In this document: positions 32,345 through 34,118 of the stretch, in pieces
How positions within the stretch are numbered: the first letter of the stretch is position 1
Layout: every line of letters begins with the position of its first letter
Origin: Bacillota bacterium
Lineage (GTDB): Bacteria > Bacillota > Clostridia > Christensenellales > Aristaeellaceae
Direction: 5' to 3'
Length of the DNA: 34,118 nt
Assembly: GCA_023404715.1 (NCBI GenBank)
Contig: JAEYAR010000022.1
Coordinates: 1-34,118, forward strand
Position numbers and translations under genes: made by a program
The notes under the pieces: generated by a model
The model's input: the letters and a program-made list of their open reading frames with translations, nothing else
Databases searched by the model: none
What the model was told of the DNA's origin: nothing

Positions 32345-33619
32345 TTAAAGCACCTCGACAAGAATGGTATAGCCGGCGGTAAAGAGCAGAAGCAAGACAC
32401 CCTGCAGGCCGAGTAAGACCGTGTGCGGCAGCGGACGCCGCGTGGTGACCGCCTGCATGACGGGCAGGGTAGCCATGGCCATCAGATAACGGGGCCCGCT
32501 CAGCAGCCAGGTCGGCGCGAGCGCCGCCGCGACGTAGACGAACGTATACGCCTGGTGCTCCAGGGGCATGCGGCGGCCCGTAAAGACGAGCAGCAGCATC
32601 GTATAAAACATCGCGAAGAGCTGGACGCCCCAGGTCCAGAAGCAGTCGCTCTCGCCCCATGAACGGAAGATGTAATCCGCGGTATTGCGCACCGAACCGA
32701 AGAACGTCCCCATCTGCTGGTACCAGTTCTCCTTTTGATAGATCAGGAACTGAAAAGGGTTGCCGCTGACCGCGTAGTTCAGATAGAGGTAGGCTCCCAG
32801 ACCGGCAAAGACCGCAAGCCCGGCGAGCGTGCCGCCAAGCGCGATGGAGGCGCGTTTTCCACGCCGCGCATGGACGGCCTTACGCCACGCGTACAGCCAG
32901 ATGACGCCGCAGACGATGACGCCCAGCGAGCGCGTAAGGGCGGAGAGCGCGCCGAAGAGCGCGGCCATGGCCGGTTTATCGTTGGCCGCGGCATAGAGCG
33001 CGGCGAGCGTGAGCATCAGGAAGAGCGATTCCGAATAGGGCGCTGCGAGAAAGAGCGAATAGGGATTGAGCACGAAATAAAAAAGGGAGAGGCGGGCGGT
33101 CGGCGCATCGTAGACGCGCTGCACGAGGGCGTAAAGCAGGCCGGCGGCGACGGCGGCGCACAGGTTGGAGACGAGCACGCCGGAGAACACCCAATCGTGC
33201 AAGAACAGGTTGACCGCGCGCACGCAAAAGGGATAGAGCGGGAAGAAGACGAGCATCAACCGGTCGTCCCCGACGTTCGTATAGCCCTGCTGCGCAATTT
33301 TCAGGTAATGCCGCGCATCCCAATGTACCCAAAGGCCGTCGAAGGAGGTCGCAAAGGAGACGAACCGCCCTTGCATCAGGCAGTGCGCCCCCCAGGCAAA
33401 GAGGTAGAGAAGTAGGCGCGTGGCGAGCATACACAGCGCCGCGAGCAAGAGCGTCCGCATGGGGCACTTGGCTTTGGTGAGCCTGGCGGCGGGTTCCGTG
33501 CCGCGCAGCAAGCGAAAAAAGCGCAAGAGCAAGGGCGCTAGCGCCAAGCCCATCAGGACGATGGAGGCGAAGGATGCGGCCGCCGGAACCCATTCCGAAG
33601 GGGTGCGAAAAAAGGTCAT
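32345..33619 (-). CDS. PIG-V-like membrane mannosyltransferase/glycosyltransferase
   Basis: A 424-residue integral membrane protein with about ten hydrophobic segments. It resembles bacterial PIG-V/GT39-related glycosyltransferases that use lipid-linked sugars outside the membrane: VHWDARHYLKIAQQGYTN contains the conserved acidic motif in the first outer loop, followed by FFPLYPFCVRAVN. Donor and acceptor are unknown. The frame extends to 33721, but AGGAGGA and ATG 33619 mark the start, and a terminator at 33636-33665 lies in the extension. It ends 1 bp before the methyltransferase gene, so the two are co-transcribed. Confidence 0.85.
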   Translation of the reverse strand: MTFFRTPSEWVPAAASFASIVLMGLALAPLLLRFFRLLRGTEPAARLTKAKCPMRTLLLAALCMLATRLLLYLFAWGAHCLMQGRFVSFATSFDGLWVHWDARHYLKIAQQGYTNVGDDRLMLVFFPLYPFCVRAVNLFLHDWVFSGVLVSNLCAAVAAGLLYALVQRVYDAPTARLSLFYFVLNPYSLFLAAPYSESLFLMLTLAALYAAANDKPAMAALFGALSALTRSLGVIVCGVIWLYAWRKAVHARRGKRASIALGGTLAGLAVFAGLGAYLYLNYAVSGNPFQFLIYQKENWYQQMGTFFGSVRNTADYIFRSWGESDCFWTWGVQLFAMFYTMLLLVFTGRRMPLEHQAYTFVYVAAALAPTWLLSGPRYLMAMATLPVMQAVTTRRPLPHTVLLGLQGVLLLLFTAGYTILVEVL

Positions 33620-33635
33620 GCAGTTCCTCCTGTTG

Positions 33636-33665
33636 AAAAAAGGACGCTCCGGCAGGACCGGAGCG
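33636..33665 (-). terminator. Terminator of the proline-rich protein gene
   Basis: CGCTCCGG (33645-33652), loop CAGGA, CCGGAGCG (33658-33665). On the minus strand TCC and TTTTTT follow. Confidence 0.82.
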
Positions 33666-33698
33666 GACGGATCAACCGTACACTTACAGCGCTTAGCG

Positions 33699-34118
33699 TC
33701 ACGCCTGCCTGCTCGCCTCATCTTCCGGCTGAACGGGCTTTGCGAAGGCGTCTTCTTTTTTGACGCGCGGTGCGAGGCCTTTAATCGGCTCTTCGCGCGG
33801 GTCGAAGAAGTTGGCGATCCGGCTGCGCTTCTTTTCGCCGCCGGGGGCTTGCCGCTGCTCGACGCGCTCGCGCAGGCGGTCGAACAACGAAGGCTTGACG
33901 CGCGAACCGGGAATGCGCAAGTCCTCCATACGCACGACAGGGGTTACGGCGGTGTTCCCCCAGTCAGGCCACTGCGGCGGTTCGGGTAAGTCGTCGTCAG
34001 GCGGGACGGGCGCCGCGGCGTCCGACTCTTTTGCTGGCGCGTCGGGCGGTTCGGGGGTGCGCTTTGGCGCCTCCTGCACGGTTATGGCGTCTCCCGGAGG
34101 GGGCGTCTCTCTTTGGAG
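33699..34118 (-). CDS. Proline-rich protein, C-terminal part, continues beyond the window
   Basis: The frame is open to the right edge, so only the C-terminal 139 or so residues are seen. They are Pro-, Glu- and Asp-rich (PEPPDAPAKESDAAAPVPPDDD), followed by a more ordered segment (VKPSLFDRLRERVEQRQAPGG) and a charged end. A GTG at 34079 could be a start, but it has no clear ribosome binding site, and the composition runs on upstream, so it is more likely internal. The low-complexity acidic region suggests a linker or a cell-envelope or division-associated protein; the family is not recognised. Confidence 0.6.
   Translation of the reverse strand, partial: LQRETPPPGDAITVQEAPKRTPEPPDAPAKESDAAAPVPPDDDLPEPPQWPDWGNTAVTPVVRMEDLRIPGSRVKPSLFDRLRERVEQRQAPGGEKKRSRIANFFDPREEPIKGLAPRVKKEDAFAKPVQPEDEASRQA

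Noticed and set aside
32344..32400. N-terminal extension of the rRNA methyltransferase frame
   Set aside because: It overlaps the end of the upstream glycosyltransferase gene; the family start MNLPQAF is at 32343.

Overview
The window reads as a moderately GC-rich Bacillota chromosome, most likely a gut-type Clostridia. Clues are strong GGAGG ribosome binding sites with frequent GTG/TTG starts, many TTGACA-N17-TATAAT promoters, YesM/YesN and BlaI/M56 signalling pairs, and an Lpl/Ytc-type sugar ABC transporter without its own ATPase. The species assignment is inference. No phage, IS element or CRISPR array is visible.

Region 1 (1-5.6 kb) is a spermidine/putrescine locus: an XRE-cupin regulator followed by potABCD with overlapping or near-overlapping genes. 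A HEPN/MNT toxin-antitoxin pair follows on the same strand, closed by a strong bidirectional terminator.

Region 2 (5.6-20 kb) is a carbohydrate locus. It holds a type I phosphodiesterase, a divergent transporter operon (two permeases, binding protein), a YesM/YesN two-component system, a GH36 alpha-galactosidase, and a GH2 hydrolase divergent from an AraC regulator. A direct repeat with 21-bp period just upstream of the transporter promoter is a candidate binding site for the AraC-type response regulator. Between the glycosidases lies a scar: a DMT transporter gene with an in-frame stop, cut off at its 3' half, joined tail to tail with a YhcH-like gene whose reading frame now runs into the antisense of the transporter.

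Region 3 (20-25.2 kb) holds tRNA-Arg(ACG), a RelB/YafQ toxin-antitoxin cassette bounded by two identical 45-bp copies of the tRNA terminator exactly 700 bp apart, a protein of unknown function, a decayed diguanylate cyclase, a DUF1015 protein and a SANT/Myb-like DNA-binding protein.

Region 4 (25.2-30.2 kb) is a regulatory island: a DUF1294 protein, then a BlaI repressor with two dyad operators, an M56 (BlaR1/MecR1-type) sensor protease, and a secreted protein. The sensor carries no penicillin-binding domain. Its extracytoplasmic part is a domain of about 185 residues that occurs twice more in the secreted protein. I consider this the best candidate for an undescribed system. It is followed by a TipAL-type MerR regulator with a 19-bp-spacer promoter and a possible internal start for its ligand domain.

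Region 5 (30.2-34.1 kb, all minus strand) holds two small conserved-looking proteins, an RsmF/RsmB-type rRNA cytosine methyltransferase, a PIG-V-like membrane glycosyltransferase and the C-terminal part of a proline-rich protein that continues past the window.
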